Shown here one piece after another: positions 35,307-44,084 of a stretch of DNA of 64,000 nucleotides. The stretch is from Bacteroidota bacterium (GTDB lineage Bacteria; Bacteroidota; Bacteroidia; Flavobacteriales_D; Crocinitomicaceae), in contig VGMY01000009.1 in NCBI GenBank assembly GCA_016866255.1, positions 20,787-84,786 of the forward strand. Reading direction: 5' to 3'. Below the pieces are notes generated by a model. It worked only from the letters and a program-made list of their open reading frames with translations, searched no databases and was not told where the DNA came from. The stretch's first letter is position 1. Every line of letters starts with the position of its first letter. The position numbers were made by a program, and so were the translations under genes.

Positions 35307-36470
35307 ATGTCCTCAGAAATTAAAAGGGTATCGGACCTGGTGAATTACGAATATGGATTAAAGAAAATTTTTTCGGAAGCGGAGGATTTTCTCCCCTTGC
35401 TCGGGACTGATTATGTTGAGCTGTATGTCGGAAATGCAAAACAATCCGCACATTTTTACAAGACAGCTTTTGGATTTCAATCGGAAGCCTACGCTGGATT
35501 GGAAACAGGAATGAAAGATCGGGTTTCCTATGTGCTGAGGCAAGATAAAATTCGCTTGGTACTAACTACGCCTTTGAACGAAGGGGGTCTGCTTAATGAA
35601 CATATTAATAAGCATGGCGACGGTGTTAAAGTGGTTGCTTTGTGGGTTGAGGATGCCACCAAAGCATTTGAAGAAACCGTCCGTCGAGGCGCTAAACCTT
35701 ATATGGACCCTGTGAAAGAGATCGATGAACACGGCGAGGTGGTTCGCTCGGGAATTTACACCTATGGAGAAACGGTCCATATTTTTGTGGAACGAAAAAA
35801 TTATCGCGGAATATTTTTGCCGGGTTATAAGGTGTGGAATTCTCATTATAATCCAACTTCGGTAGGTTTAAAATTCATTGATCACATGGTGGGTAATGTC
35901 GGGTGGAACGAAATGAACACCTGGGTTGAATTTTACGCCCGAGTTATGGGATTCGCCCAGATTGTTTCGTTCGACGATAAGGATATTTCTACCGAGTATA
36001 CCGCGTTGATGTCCAAAGTAATGAGCAACGGCAACGGTCGAATCAAATTTCCCATCAACGAGCCAGCCGAGGGTAAGAAAAAATCCCAGATTGAGGAGTA
36101 TTTAGATTTCTACAAGGGACCTGGAGTGCAACATATAGCCGTGGCGACGGACGATATCGTTCAAACAGTGAGCGCAATGCGACAACGCGGCGTTGAGTTT
36201 TTGTACGTGCCGGAAACCTATTACGACGACTTACTGGAAAGGGTGGGAGCGATTGATGAGGATGTAGAAACCCTTAAACAACATGGGGTTTTGATTGACC
36301 GTGACGATGAAGGGTATTTACTTCAGCTGTTCACGAAACCCGTTGTTGACCGTCCGACCTTGTTTTTTGAAATCATTCAGCGTAAAGGAGCCCAATCTTT
36401 TGGTAAAGGAAATTTCAAGGCTCTTTTTGAGGCCATTGAGCGAGAGCAAGAAAACCGCGGAACGCTTTGA
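35307..36470 (+). CDS. hpd: 4-hydroxyphenylpyruvate dioxygenase
   Basis: A 387-aa VOC-fold dioxygenase that makes homogentisate, the substrate of hmgA. The N-terminal VOC domain contains YVELYVGNAKQSAHFY. The C-terminal catalytic domain has iron ligands in KFIDHMVGNVGWNEM and GPGVQHIAVATDDI, with the Glu in TLFFEIIQRKG. GKGNFKALFEAIE closes the family signature. The ORF track starts at a TTG (35301); the ATG at 35307 is preferred. Confidence 0.95.
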   Translation: MSSEIKRVSDLVNYEYGLKKIFSEAEDFLPLLGTDYVELYVGNAKQSAHFYKTAFGFQSEAYAGLETGMKDRVSYVLRQDKIRLVLTTPLNEGGLLNEHINKHGDGVKVVALWVEDATKAFEETVRRGAKPYMDPVKEIDEHGEVVRSGIYTYGETVHIFVERKNYRGIFLPGYKVWNSHYNPTSVGLKFIDHMVGNVGWNEMNTWVEFYARVMGFAQIVSFDDKDISTEYTALMSKVMSNGNGRIKFPINEPAEGKKKSQIEEYLDFYKGPGVQHIAVATDDIVQTVSAMRQRGVEFLYVPETYYDDLLERVGAIDEDVETLKQHGVLIDRDDEGYLLQLFTKPVVDRPTLFFEIIQRKGAQSFGKGNFKALFEAIEREQENRGTL

Positions 36471-36499
36471 TGGAATAAATAAGGACAAATCCCCCTTAC

Positions 36500-37063
36500 T
36501 TACAAAGTCATAATTTCTTTTTCCTTGTGTTCTAAAATGTCATCAACCTTTTTAATAAAACGGTTGGTGATTTGTTGAACTTCTTCCTCGCCACCCTTTG
36601 CTAAATCCTCTGACAAGCCTTCGTTTTTTAAGTCTTTGATCATATCCATGGCGTCTTTACGGTGATTTCTTACGCTAACCTTTGCTTGCTCTCCCTCAGT
36701 TTTTGAGCGTTTCACCAATTCTCGTCGGCGCTCTTCCGTTAGGATTGGAACTGCGATGATCAACTGTTCTCCGTTATTTTGCGGATTGAGGCCTAGGTTG
36801 GCATTGATGATGCCACGAGCAATATCGTTCAACATCGTTTTTTCCCAAGGTTGTACCACAATCGTTCTCGCGTCCACCGTATTGATGTTCGCAACTTGTT
36901 GGATGGGGGTCATAGAACCGTAATACTCTACCATTACACCGTGTAACATGGCGGGACTCGCCTTACCTGCTCGAATTTTGGTTAATTCATTTTCCAGATG
37001 TTCTAGCGTCCTATCGTTAGAAAATTTAAACTCGTCGTATATTAATGCTAAATCCTCTGTCAT
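36500..37063 (-). CDS. frr: Ribosome recycling factor
   Basis: A 187-aa RRF that, with EF-G, splits post-termination ribosomes. It has the N-terminal helix with LTKIRAGKASPAML and then the GSMTPIQQVANI region, with LTEERRRELVKRSK and RNHRKDAMD in the C-terminal helices. It lies 3 bp after pyrH in the conserved order pyrH-frr. Confidence 0.96.
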   Translation of the reverse strand: MTEDLALIYDEFKFSNDRTLEHLENELTKIRAGKASPAMLHGVMVEYYGSMTPIQQVANINTVDARTIVVQPWEKTMLNDIARGIINANLGLNPQNNGEQLIIAVPILTEERRRELVKRSKTEGEQAKVSVRNHRKDAMDMIKDLKNEGLSEDLAKGGEEEVQQITNRFIKKVDDILEHKEKEIMTL

Positions 37064-37066
37064 GTC

Positions 37067-37774
37067 TCAATTCCTTACAAGGGTTCCTATTTTTTTATCA
37101 AGCATTACTTGCTTAAGGTTTCCTGGTGTATCCATGTCGAATACGATGATAGGCAAATCATTTTCTTTACACAAGGTGAATGCGGTTAAATCCATAACAT
37201 TCAACCCTTTTTTGTACACTTCGTCAAAGGTTATTTCGTCAAATTTTTGGGCAGACGCGTTCTTTAAAGGGTCGGAGGTGTAGATGCCGTCGACCCGTGT
37301 TCCTTTCAAGATAACATCCGCATTGATTTCAATTGCTCTTAAAGAGGCGGCTGAATCGGTGGTAAAATAAGGATTTCCAGTTCCAGCACCAAATATTACG
37401 ATTCTTCCCTTTTCTAAGTGCCGCACGGCACGACGCCGAATGAATGGCTCGGCTATGGCTTTCATTTCAATCGCTGATAATAGCCGGGTGGGGATATCGA
37501 CAGATTCTAAAGCGGCCTGAAGGGCCATCGAATTGATCATGGTTGCAAGCATACCCATGTAGTCACCATGGGTGCGATCCATGCCTCCTTGCTCTGCTTG
37601 AACCCCACGGAAGATATTACCTCCACCAATCACAATGGCAATTTCAACTCCTAAGGCATGAATTTCTTTGATCTCTTTTGCGTAGACGCTCAGACGTTGG
37701 TTATCAATGCCAAATTGCTTATCACCCATAAGCGATTCTCCACTCAGCTTCAATAAAATTCGTCGGTATTTCAT
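37067..37774 (-). CDS. pyrH: UMP kinase
   Basis: A 235-aa amino-acid-kinase-fold enzyme that phosphorylates UMP. It has the N-terminal [13 protein letters not shown], the [14 protein letters not shown] loop, [19 protein letters not shown], and [22 protein letters not shown]. The track starts at 37798; the ATG at 37774 gives the standard N-terminus. A TATCTTTG -7 box (37786-37793 on the minus strand) would start transcription only a few bases before this ATG. Confidence 0.96.
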   Translation of the reverse strand: MKYRRILLKLSGESLMGDKQFGIDNQRLSVYAKEIKEIHALGVEIAIVIGGGNIFRGVQAEQGGMDRTHGDYMGMLATMINSMALQAALESVDIPTRLLSAIEMKAIAEPFIRRRAVRHLEKGRIVIFGAGTGNPYFTTDSAASLRAIEINADVILKGTRVDGIYTSDPLKNASAQKFDEITFDEVYKKGLNVMDLTAFTLCKENDLPIIVFDMDTPGNLKQVMLDKKIGTLVRN

Positions 37775-37825
37775 ACTTGTATTTTCAAAGATATACAATA
37801 ATTGAATGCTAATTATTAGGAAAAA

Positions 37826-37854
37826 AAAAGCCCGCCAATGCGGGCTTTTTATTA
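37826..37854 (-). terminator. Rho-independent terminator after tsf
   Basis: AAAAGCCCGC, a CAAT loop and GCGGGCTTTT form a perfect stem with A/T tracts on both sides. It lies between the tsf stop and pyrH, so rpsB-tsf and pyrH-frr are probably separate transcripts. Confidence 0.85.
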
Positions 37855-38682
37855 GCTCAGTGAAAAACGTTTAAATTCAAGTACGGTTAAACCTTTTTCG
37901 GTAGCATTTAAATATTGATCAATCGTTAGTTTATTATCCCAAACAAATTGTTGGCTTAGCAGGGTGTTTTCTTGAAAAAATTTGTTCAAACGACCCATGG
38001 CTATTTTTTCTGCCATATCGGGAGCTTTGCCCTCTTGAATAGCCAGTTCTTTGCCTACCTCCAGTTCTCGCTCTATGGTCCGAGCATCAACTCCGTCCTT
38101 ATTGATGGCAATGGGGTTCATAGCAGCAACTTGCATTGCAACTTGACGGCCGGCTTCCGCAACAGTTTCAGATGCGCGGTTCAAAACAAGCAGTGTTGCC
38201 AGTCGATTTCCTGGGTGATTGTAAGCAACAACTTGCTCACCACGCAACACGGCATATCCTGAAAGGTCTAATTTCTCACCAATTACTCCAATTTGTTCCG
38301 TAATCTTTTCGTCTACCGTTAAACGGTCATCGTAAGGAAGCGCTTTCAAAGCTTCGACGGTTTCTGGTAAGTGATTCAACGCCAAATTAATTAAGGATTG
38401 AACCAAAGCGTTATAACCGTCATTTTTGGCAACGAAATCTGTTTCACAATTCAGCGTTAAAATAACCCCTGTTTTGTTGTCGCTGGAAGTTTGCGCTAGG
38501 ATAAGTCCTTCTCGAGCCTCGTTGTCTCCGCGCTTGGCAGCAATTTTCTGCCCTTTTTTACGAAGTATATCAATTGCTGTTTCAAAATCGCCATTGGCTT
38601 CCGTCAATGCGTTTTTGCAGTCCATCATTCCGGCGCCGGTTTGTTGGCGCAGTCTGTTTACATCAGAGGCGGTAATTGCCAT
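37852..38682 (-). CDS. tsf: Translation elongation factor Ts
   Basis: A 276-aa nucleotide exchange factor for EF-Tu. The UBA-like start [22 protein letters not shown] is diagnostic, followed by the core with [10 protein letters not shown]. The ORF runs to 38745, but the ATG at 38682 is the family start. It follows rpsB by 19 bp, the conserved rpsB-tsf pair. Confidence 0.96.
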   Translation of the reverse strand: MAITASDVNRLRQQTGAGMMDCKNALTEANGDFETAIDILRKKGQKIAAKRGDNEAREGLILAQTSSDNKTGVILTLNCETDFVAKNDGYNALVQSLINLALNHLPETVEALKALPYDDRLTVDEKITEQIGVIGEKLDLSGYAVLRGEQVVAYNHPGNRLATLLVLNRASETVAEAGRQVAMQVAAMNPIAINKDGVDARTIERELEVGKELAIQEGKAPDMAEKIAMGRLNKFFQENTLLSQQFVWDNKLTIDQYLNATEKGLTVLEFKRFSLS

Positions 38683-38701
38683 GTCTTTCTTATTTATTTT
38701 A

Positions 38702-39661
38702 CTATTGTTCCTCGCTGTTTGACTCTCCCGGAGTTGATTCGTCAACCTCTACAGGAGCCTGTGGATTATCTGTTGGCCCTTCCGAAACAGGATCACTGGG
38801 TTCATCGATAAGTTCCTCGGCAGGCAATTCGTTTTCGACGACATCAGGAGTTACTTCCGAGGCCTCTGTTTTTGCTTTTCGGGTTCTTTTTGGACGGCTT
38901 GTCGTTGGAGTTTCAACTTCGAGGGCTGTGTCACTTTCTGACTCCTCGTTAAATTCGGCATCGTCCTTGCCATTTTTTCGTTCATCCAAACCTTGTTGAA
39001 TCGCACCGCAAATTTCATCCAGTATCAAGGCAATGGATTTGGTTGCATCATCGTTTGCTGGAATTGGGAAATCGACCAGTTTGGGATTTGAATTTGTATC
39101 AACAATCGCAAACGTGGGGATGTTCAACCTTTTCGCTTCAGCAAGAGCGATGTGTTCTTTCATGATATCAACGATAAAAATTGCTGCAGGTGTTCGCGAC
39201 ATGTCGGAAATGGAACCAAAGGTTTTTTCCAACTTGTCTCGTTGACGCGTTTTGAACAATTTTTCTCTTTTGTTTAAGGTATCCCACGTTCCGTCGGACT
39301 TCATTTTATCGATCAACGACATCTTTTTGATCGACTTTCGTGTGGTTGTCAAATTGGTGAGCATACCGCCAGACCATCGCTCTGTAACATAGGGCATGTT
39401 CACTTGCGCTACGCGTTGCTCAACGATATCTTTGGCTTGTTTCTTCGTTGCAACAAATAGCACTTTTTTCCCTGACTTGGCAATCTGCCGCATCGCAGCG
39501 GAGGCTTGGTTTAAGGAAACGAGGGTCTTGTTGAGGTCAATGATATGAATCCCTTTCTTCTCCTCGAAAATATAAGGGGCCATTGCCGGATTCCACTTGC
39601 GCTTTAGGTGACCAAAATGCACACCTGCAGCCAATAATTTTTCAAAAGTTAAATTAGACAT
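38702..39661 (-). CDS. rpsB: 30S ribosomal protein S2 with long acidic C-terminal extension
   Basis: A 319-aa S2. The body (about 1-225) has the typical LLAAGVHFGHLKRKWNP, VTERWSGGMLTN and FAIVDTNSNPKLVDFPIPANDDA. About 94 further residues form a Glu/Asp/Pro/Ser-rich, probably disordered tail with one basic patch (RPKRTRKAKT). Standard S2 is about 225-260 aa, so this tail is unusually long, although tails of varying length occur on S2 in Bacteroidota. It shares an operon with tsf. Confidence 0.96.
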   Translation of the reverse strand: MSNLTFEKLLAAGVHFGHLKRKWNPAMAPYIFEEKKGIHIIDLNKTLVSLNQASAAMRQIAKSGKKVLFVATKKQAKDIVEQRVAQVNMPYVTERWSGGMLTNLTTTRKSIKKMSLIDKMKSDGTWDTLNKREKLFKTRQRDKLEKTFGSISDMSRTPAAIFIVDIMKEHIALAEAKRLNIPTFAIVDTNSNPKLVDFPIPANDDATKSIALILDEICGAIQQGLDERKNGKDDAEFNEESESDTALEVETPTTSRPKRTRKAKTEASEVTPDVVENELPAEELIDEPSDPVSEGPTDNPQAPVEVDESTPGESNSEEQ

Positions 39662-39694
39662 ATTCTATGTTGTTTACGTTCCTATTTATTCGTC

Positions 39695-39736
39695 AATAAC
39701 AAGGGGTAATGCGTTTGCTTAAGGTACCTTGTTATT
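39695..39736 (-). promoter_or_regulatory. Hairpin in the rpsB leader region
   Basis: AATAACAAGG and CCTTGTTATT form a perfect 10-bp stem, with GGTA/TACC able to extend it across a 2-nt bulge. It lies 34 nt upstream of rpsB and after the rpsI stop. It lacks a T-run on the minus strand, so it is less likely a terminator and may be an S2-type autoregulatory leader. Confidence 0.45.
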
Positions 39737-39760
39737 TGGATACTAAACCTTCAAATTCCG

Positions 39761-40147
39761 TTAACGTTTCGAGAACTGGAATTTTTTCCTTGCTTTCGGA
39801 CGGCCTGATTTTTTACGCTCCACCATTCTAGGATCTCTCGTCATTAATCCTTCTGCCCTAAGCAAGGTTTTATTTTCTTCAGCGAGTTCCACCAAGGCAC
39901 GGGAAATGCCCAAACGAAGTGCCTCAGCTTGGCCGTTGATACCTCCGCCGTGAAGCGTGGCTTTGACATCGTATTGACCAACTGTATTTGTCAGTTCAAA
40001 GGGTTGCGCAATTTTGCACTGCAACAAATGGGTTGGGAAAAAATCCTCTAACGAACGGTTGTTGATTTCAATAACTCCCTTTCCCTTTGTTAAATACACC
40101 CTTGCAACGGCTGTTTTTCTTCGTCCTAATGCGTTGGTTACTTCCAT
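39761..40147 (-). CDS. rpsI: 30S ribosomal protein S9
   Basis: A 128-aa S9. It begins NALGRRKTAVARVYL, has LHGGGINGQAEALRLGISRAL, and ends with the basic tail GRPKARKKFQFSKR that reaches the decoding centre. It lies 3 bp after rplM, the conserved rplM-rpsI operon. Confidence 0.97.
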   Translation of the reverse strand: MEVTNALGRRKTAVARVYLTKGKGVIEINNRSLEDFFPTHLLQCKIAQPFELTNTVGQYDVKATLHGGGINGQAEALRLGISRALVELAEENKTLLRAEGLMTRDPRMVERKKSGRPKARKKFQFSKR

Positions 40148-40150
40148 ATC

Positions 40151-40606
40151 CTATAAGTAATTTTCTATGTTCAATACTTCGGGTTGTTGCGCCTCTTGTT
40201 GGTGTTCAGCTCCTCGGTAAACCATCAGGTTGGTATACAACTTTCTACCCAACGCATTTTTCGGAAGCATTCCTTTAACCGCCTTTTCGACGATCCTTTC
40301 TGGGTGTTTCTTGAGCATTTCCTCAGCTGTTGTAAAACGTTGACCACCTGGATAACCGGAAAACCGGACATATTCCTTGTTCAATAATTTCGTTCCGGAG
40401 AGCGCAACTTTGGATGCGTTGATAACGATTACGTTATCTCCACAATCTGCATGAGGCGTGTAGGAGGTTTTGTATTTTCCTCGAATGATTTTGGCTACGA
40501 TACTTGCCAATCTACCTATGTTTTGACCATCGGCATCGACCACATACCACTTTTTGTTCGCTGTAGCAGCGTTTCCGGAAACTGTTCTGTAACTTAACGT
40601 ATCCAC
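40151..40606 (-). CDS. rplM: 50S ribosomal protein L13
   Basis: A 151-aa L13. It has KKWYVVDADGQNIGRLASIVAKI, the GDNVIVINASKVALSG core and AVKGMLPKNALGRK. The start is a GTG at 40606. A strong promoter lies 41 bp upstream. Confidence 0.97.
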   Translation of the reverse strand: MDTLSYRTVSGNAATANKKWYVVDADGQNIGRLASIVAKIIRGKYKTSYTPHADCGDNVIVINASKVALSGTKLLNKEYVRFSGYPGGQRFTTAEEMLKKHPERIVEKAVKGMLPKNALGRKLYTNLMVYRGAEHQQEAQQPEVLNIENYL

Positions 40607-40646
40607 AATCTACATAAATTAGTAAAAAAACTTGTTTACAGGGGCG

Positions 40647-40678
40647 CAAAGATAGTTTTAATGTTTGAATAATACAAA
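40647..40678 (-). promoter_or_regulatory. Promoter of rplM-rpsI
   Basis: On the minus strand TTTG (40675-40678), 20 nt and TATCTTTG (40647-40654) match the Bacteroidota consensus. The predicted leader to the rplM GTG is about 35 nt. Confidence 0.75.
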
Positions 40679-40698
40679 CCCGAACTAAAAAAAAACAG

Positions 40699-41457
40699 CT
40701 ATTTCGTCTTGAAGGCAGCTATGGCATTTCGCGTGAAGTCACTGAGCACCAATTTGCCGCTGATTTTAGCACGATCAAGCAACAATTGCTCCCAGTGCTC
40801 AGTACCTTTCCAAAAAACGCGTTTGAGTTCTTTCATGGCATCAACATTTGATGTTGACAAACGATTTGCTAAGGAATTTGTCGCCTCGTCTAACAGATCA
40901 AGGGACTCAAAAATCTCTGCGTACAAGCCTTTGGATTTTGCCCATTCTGCAGTTCGCCATTCGCTCGCATTGATGGTTAGTTCACTCATAGCAGCTAAGC
41001 CTATTTTTCGCTCTACTGCCGGACCTACAACGAAAGGCCCTATTCCCACCGCCAATTCCGACAATTTTACGTCGGCTTTAACCGTGGCAAGACAATAATC
41101 GGTTGCAGCGGCAAGTCCCACACCTCCGCCGACCGCTCTTCCTTGAATGCGGCCAATGATCAGTTTTTCAGCTGTTCTGCAGGCATTAATAACCTTGGCA
41201 AAGCCTGAAAAAAAGCGGAGACCCTCCTCAGCATTTTTGATGGAACACAATTCATCGAAACTCGCTCCTGCGCAGAAGGTTTTTTCCCCACTGGAACTCA
41301 ACACCAAGATCTTTACATCCGGAGATTTGTCTGCCTCAGCAATCTGTTCTGCCAGAGTTTGTAATAAGGTGGACGGAAGAGAATTACTTTGGGGATGTCC
41401 GAATTCAATCTTTCCGATTCCGTTTTCACAGGAGAAATTTACCCAACCGTGTTCCAT
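40699..41457 (-). CDS. Enoyl-CoA hydratase/isomerase family protein
   Basis: A 252-aa crotonase-fold protein. It has FCAGASFDEL and the oxyanion region GRAVGGGVGLAAATDYC. The segment KLSELAVGIGPFVVGPAVERK carries the second acidic residue position. The first catalytic Glu of enoyl-CoA hydratase is replaced by Gly (GGGVGLA instead of GGGxELA), so hydration activity of the classical type is uncertain; isomerase or methylglutaconyl-CoA-type activity is possible. Its start lies 1 bp from the stop of the coiled-coil protein gene upstream. Confidence 0.8.
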   Translation of the reverse strand: MEHGWVNFSCENGIGKIEFGHPQSNSLPSTLLQTLAEQIAEADKSPDVKILVLSSSGEKTFCAGASFDELCSIKNAEEGLRFFSGFAKVINACRTAEKLIIGRIQGRAVGGGVGLAAATDYCLATVKADVKLSELAVGIGPFVVGPAVERKIGLAAMSELTINASEWRTAEWAKSKGLYAEIFESLDLLDEATNSLANRLSTSNVDAMKELKRVFWKGTEHWEQLLLDRAKISGKLVLSDFTRNAIAAFKTK

Positions 41458-41458
41458 A

Positions 41459-42403
41459 TCACCTCAAGGTAAAACTATCGGTACCAATCAGCTGCCCTTC
41501 GCAGAATATTTTGACCTTATAATTTCCCTTTACGAGGTCTTGGCCCTTTAAATCGTAATAAATGGTCACGTCGATTGCTTGGTTGTTGTAATCGATGTCC
41601 TTTTTATCCGAATAATATTGTTGTCCTCCTTCGGTTTCAATTTGTGTTTTGCTGCGATTGTATAAAAGTTCTCCGTTGGGTGCGGTGATTTGCAGGTACA
41701 CTGATTTTCTTCCGGCACTCGTAATGTTGTTCTCTCCAATGGTAAACGAGGAACGAAGTTGTACCGCGTTTCGGGCTTTTTCGGTTTCGATTGTTGTATT
41801 ATTTATTCTCATGCGAAGCGCTTGGGAAAGGAACCCATACGCTTGAAGTTTCGCGCCTTTTTTCAATTGTAAACCTTTCTCCTCAGAGTCTTTCTTGTAC
41901 GAATCGCGTTCTGCCGTGGTTTCTGTAAGTTTGGTTGACGTTTCTTCCAGGTTCGAAGACAACTTAATGTTCATGGTGTTTAAGGAATCTATTTGTTTGA
42001 CGTAGCCACGCATGATGGAACGCAACACTTCGTTTTCTTTTTTGAGGTTTAATAATTCTCTGGCAGACAATTTTTTGTTCGTATTTAATTGGTTAAGTAA
42101 TTCAGAGATTTGCGCTTTTTGCCTATTCAAGCTGTCGGCCTTGGTTCTGTCCATTGCAATCAACCTATCGTAGGTTTCAAGCATGTTTTTAAAGTCGGTC
42201 TTCAAATCGTTCGATAGCCCGCCGACGTATCCTTCAAGCATTTGGTTCATGCTTTCCATGTCGGACTTTAATACTAAATTATCGTTTTGACAAGTATTGA
42301 GTTCGCTGCGCTTTTGGGTCCACAGGAAAACCATGGATCCCAGACCAAGAAGCAGTGCACCTATGATGGCAAAATATAAAATGTTGTTGTTATTTTTTTC
42401 CAT
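41459..42403 (-). CDS. Membrane-anchored coiled-coil protein, function unknown
   Basis: A 314-aa protein with one N-terminal membrane helix (about residues 8-27, LYFAIIGALLLGLGSMVFLW), a long coiled-coil region (about 30-190, Leu/Lys/Glu-rich with LLNLKKENEVLRSIM), and a C-terminal beta-rich domain of about 110 residues (SVYLQITAPNGELLY ... YYDLKGQDLVKGNYKVKIF). Proteins with this layout in Bacteroidota are sometimes labelled chromosome-partitioning proteins without support. The track start (42454) lies upstream; the ATG at 42403 precedes the helix. I do not recognise its role. Confidence 0.7.
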   Translation of the reverse strand: MEKNNNNILYFAIIGALLLGLGSMVFLWTQKRSELNTCQNDNLVLKSDMESMNQMLEGYVGGLSNDLKTDFKNMLETYDRLIAMDRTKADSLNRQKAQISELLNQLNTNKKLSARELLNLKKENEVLRSIMRGYVKQIDSLNTMNIKLSSNLEETSTKLTETTAERDSYKKDSEEKGLQLKKGAKLQAYGFLSQALRMRINNTTIETEKARNAVQLRSSFTIGENNITSAGRKSVYLQITAPNGELLYNRSKTQIETEGGQQYYSDKKDIDYNNQAIDVTIYYDLKGQDLVKGNYKVKIFCEGQLIGTDSFTLR

Positions 42404-42435
42404 TCTGTCTGCAAAGTAACGTAATAAAAACCGTT

Positions 42436-43830
42436 TTAATGTGTTTGAATGCAAATTGGACGAATAAATCGCTTCAAAGATGCCTCTCCTACCGAAGAAA
42501 ATCGGACATCGGTGGTTGAGGGAAATGGACCCCCGTGATGCATGCCACGTTCAACAACCACTCCCGTGGGCACCCCGTTGAAAATGATTCTACCGGAGAA
42601 GTTTTGGACGAAATCCGCAAGCGTTTTTGCTTCGGAATGAAAGTCGATAATGCTTGTGGTTAATTGACCTCCAATGCATGAAAATATTTGTTGAATTTCA
42701 GCTACGTTGTCGTAGGATACTAAGCAGGCAAAAGGACCAAAAACTTCCTGATGAAGAACCTTTGAATCCATAAATTCTTCTGCGCTTATTAAGGATATAG
42801 CCGGGTCGGCGTACCACTTTTTTTCATGTTCAAAACGCCTTAAACAGTGGGATTTTTCTATTTCAGCCAGTCGGTCGTTGTATTTTTCATAAATGCTAGG
42901 GTGAAGCATCGGAAAAGGGTTTGCTCGTTGCAGGTGGTGGGTAAGACTTTCCTCAAACACATTTCTATCCTCTGTGGGGATTAGAATCAGTCCTGGTTTG
43001 GTGCAAAATTGACCCGCATCTTCGGTAATTGCCGTGGCCAAATGTTGAACAAACGATTCGGTGTTTGACGTCTTTTTGCCGATAATCACAGGATTAAGAC
43101 TGCCCATTTCCGCAAAAAACGGTATCGGAGATTTACGGTCTTGTGCCAATTGAAATAAAGTGGTTCCACCGCTCAAACTCCCCGTAAATGCTCCTACGTT
43201 GATTCTTGAATCTTGGATTAACCTTTGTCCAATTTCGAAACCGTCGTCCAATACGTGGCTAAATATTCCTCGGGCTAATTTTAATTCGTCTAAAAGAGAT
43301 AGGGCGATATCGGCAAGGAATGTGCTCGTGCCTGCATGAAGCGGGTGACCTTTAACGATTACCGGACAACCGGTAGCGAGGGCCCCAATGGTGTCACCCC
43401 CTAGGGTGCCGTAAGCGAGAGGAAAGTTTGAGGCGCCAAAAACTGCGGCGGGTCCCAAAGGTATCCACCGTTTCTCTAAGGTGCGGTCAACTAACACTTC
43501 CTTGATTCCTTCATCCTGAAGCGTAAGGCCCTCTTTCGAATAGGCCTTGATTTGCCGAATCATTCGTTGGAATTCCCGTTCAAAACGATCTTCGTTTAAA
43601 CTTGATTCAGCCATGTAAATTGCTTTCAAAGAAGATTTGGTTTGTTGGAGCTTTTGGCAAAGGCTTGCGAAAAAAGCAACTCTAACCGTTGAGTTTTGCC
43701 AAATTTTTAGCCGATGAACCTCGGAGGCTAATGCTATTTTTTCGTCGAGTTCTTCCCACGAAGATATAGGAAAGGTGGCGGGATTTACTGAATTGGTTTT
43801 ACAATTAAACGTCGAAATTTGGCGGGACAA
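42436..43830 (-). CDS. NADP-dependent aldehyde dehydrogenase (alpha-ketoglutaric semialdehyde dehydrogenase-like)
   Basis: A 464-aa ALDH of the subgroup typified by 2,5-dioxovalerate dehydrogenase. It has the start NPATFPISSW, the GPAAVFGASNFPLAYGTLGG cofactor loop and the general base Glu in FFAEMGSLNPVI. The catalytic Cys lies in TEDAGQFCTKPGL. The subgroup signature CPVIVKGHPLHAGTS supports a semialdehyde substrate, possibly from hydroxyproline or sugar acid breakdown. It lies 2 bp after purS on the same strand; the metabolic reason is unclear. Confidence 0.85.
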   Translation of the reverse strand: MSRQISTFNCKTNSVNPATFPISSWEELDEKIALASEVHRLKIWQNSTVRVAFFASLCQKLQQTKSSLKAIYMAESSLNEDRFEREFQRMIRQIKAYSKEGLTLQDEGIKEVLVDRTLEKRWIPLGPAAVFGASNFPLAYGTLGGDTIGALATGCPVIVKGHPLHAGTSTFLADIALSLLDELKLARGIFSHVLDDGFEIGQRLIQDSRINVGAFTGSLSGGTTLFQLAQDRKSPIPFFAEMGSLNPVIIGKKTSNTESFVQHLATAITEDAGQFCTKPGLILIPTEDRNVFEESLTHHLQRANPFPMLHPSIYEKYNDRLAEIEKSHCLRRFEHEKKWYADPAISLISAEEFMDSKVLHQEVFGPFACLVSYDNVAEIQQIFSCIGGQLTTSIIDFHSEAKTLADFVQNFSGRIIFNGVPTGVVVERGMHHGGPFPSTTDVRFSSVGEASLKRFIRPICIQTH

Positions 43831-43832
43831 AA

Positions 43833-44084
43833 TTAGACGGCTTGAATCGAAAAATAATACGATTCCATAATCGCGTTTGCCAGCATCTTTTGGCAGGCCT
43901 CTTCTACCTTAGCCTTAGCATTAGTTTCATCCTTTGCCTCCACATAAAGTCGTATATGTCGTCCAATACGAACGTCTTGGATTTCGTTTAAACCAATGGT
44001 GCCCATGGCCTGTGTCACGGCTTTTCCTTGAGGATCTAATAGGGCCTCATGTGGCATAACGTCAATTTCTGCTTTGAATTTCAT
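43833..44084 (-). CDS. purS: Phosphoribosylformylglycinamidine synthase subunit PurS
   Basis: An 83-aa small subunit of the PurSLQ complex in purine synthesis. It has the typical start KFKAEIDVMPHEALLDPQGKAV and the core IQDVRIGRHIRLYVEA. The track starts at 44108; the ATG at 44084 gives the family length and overlaps the pssA 3' end by 23 bp. PurL and PurQ are not in the window. Confidence 0.9.
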   Translation of the reverse strand: MKFKAEIDVMPHEALLDPQGKAVTQAMGTIGLNEIQDVRIGRHIRLYVEAKDETNAKAKVEEACQKMLANAIMESYYFSIQAV

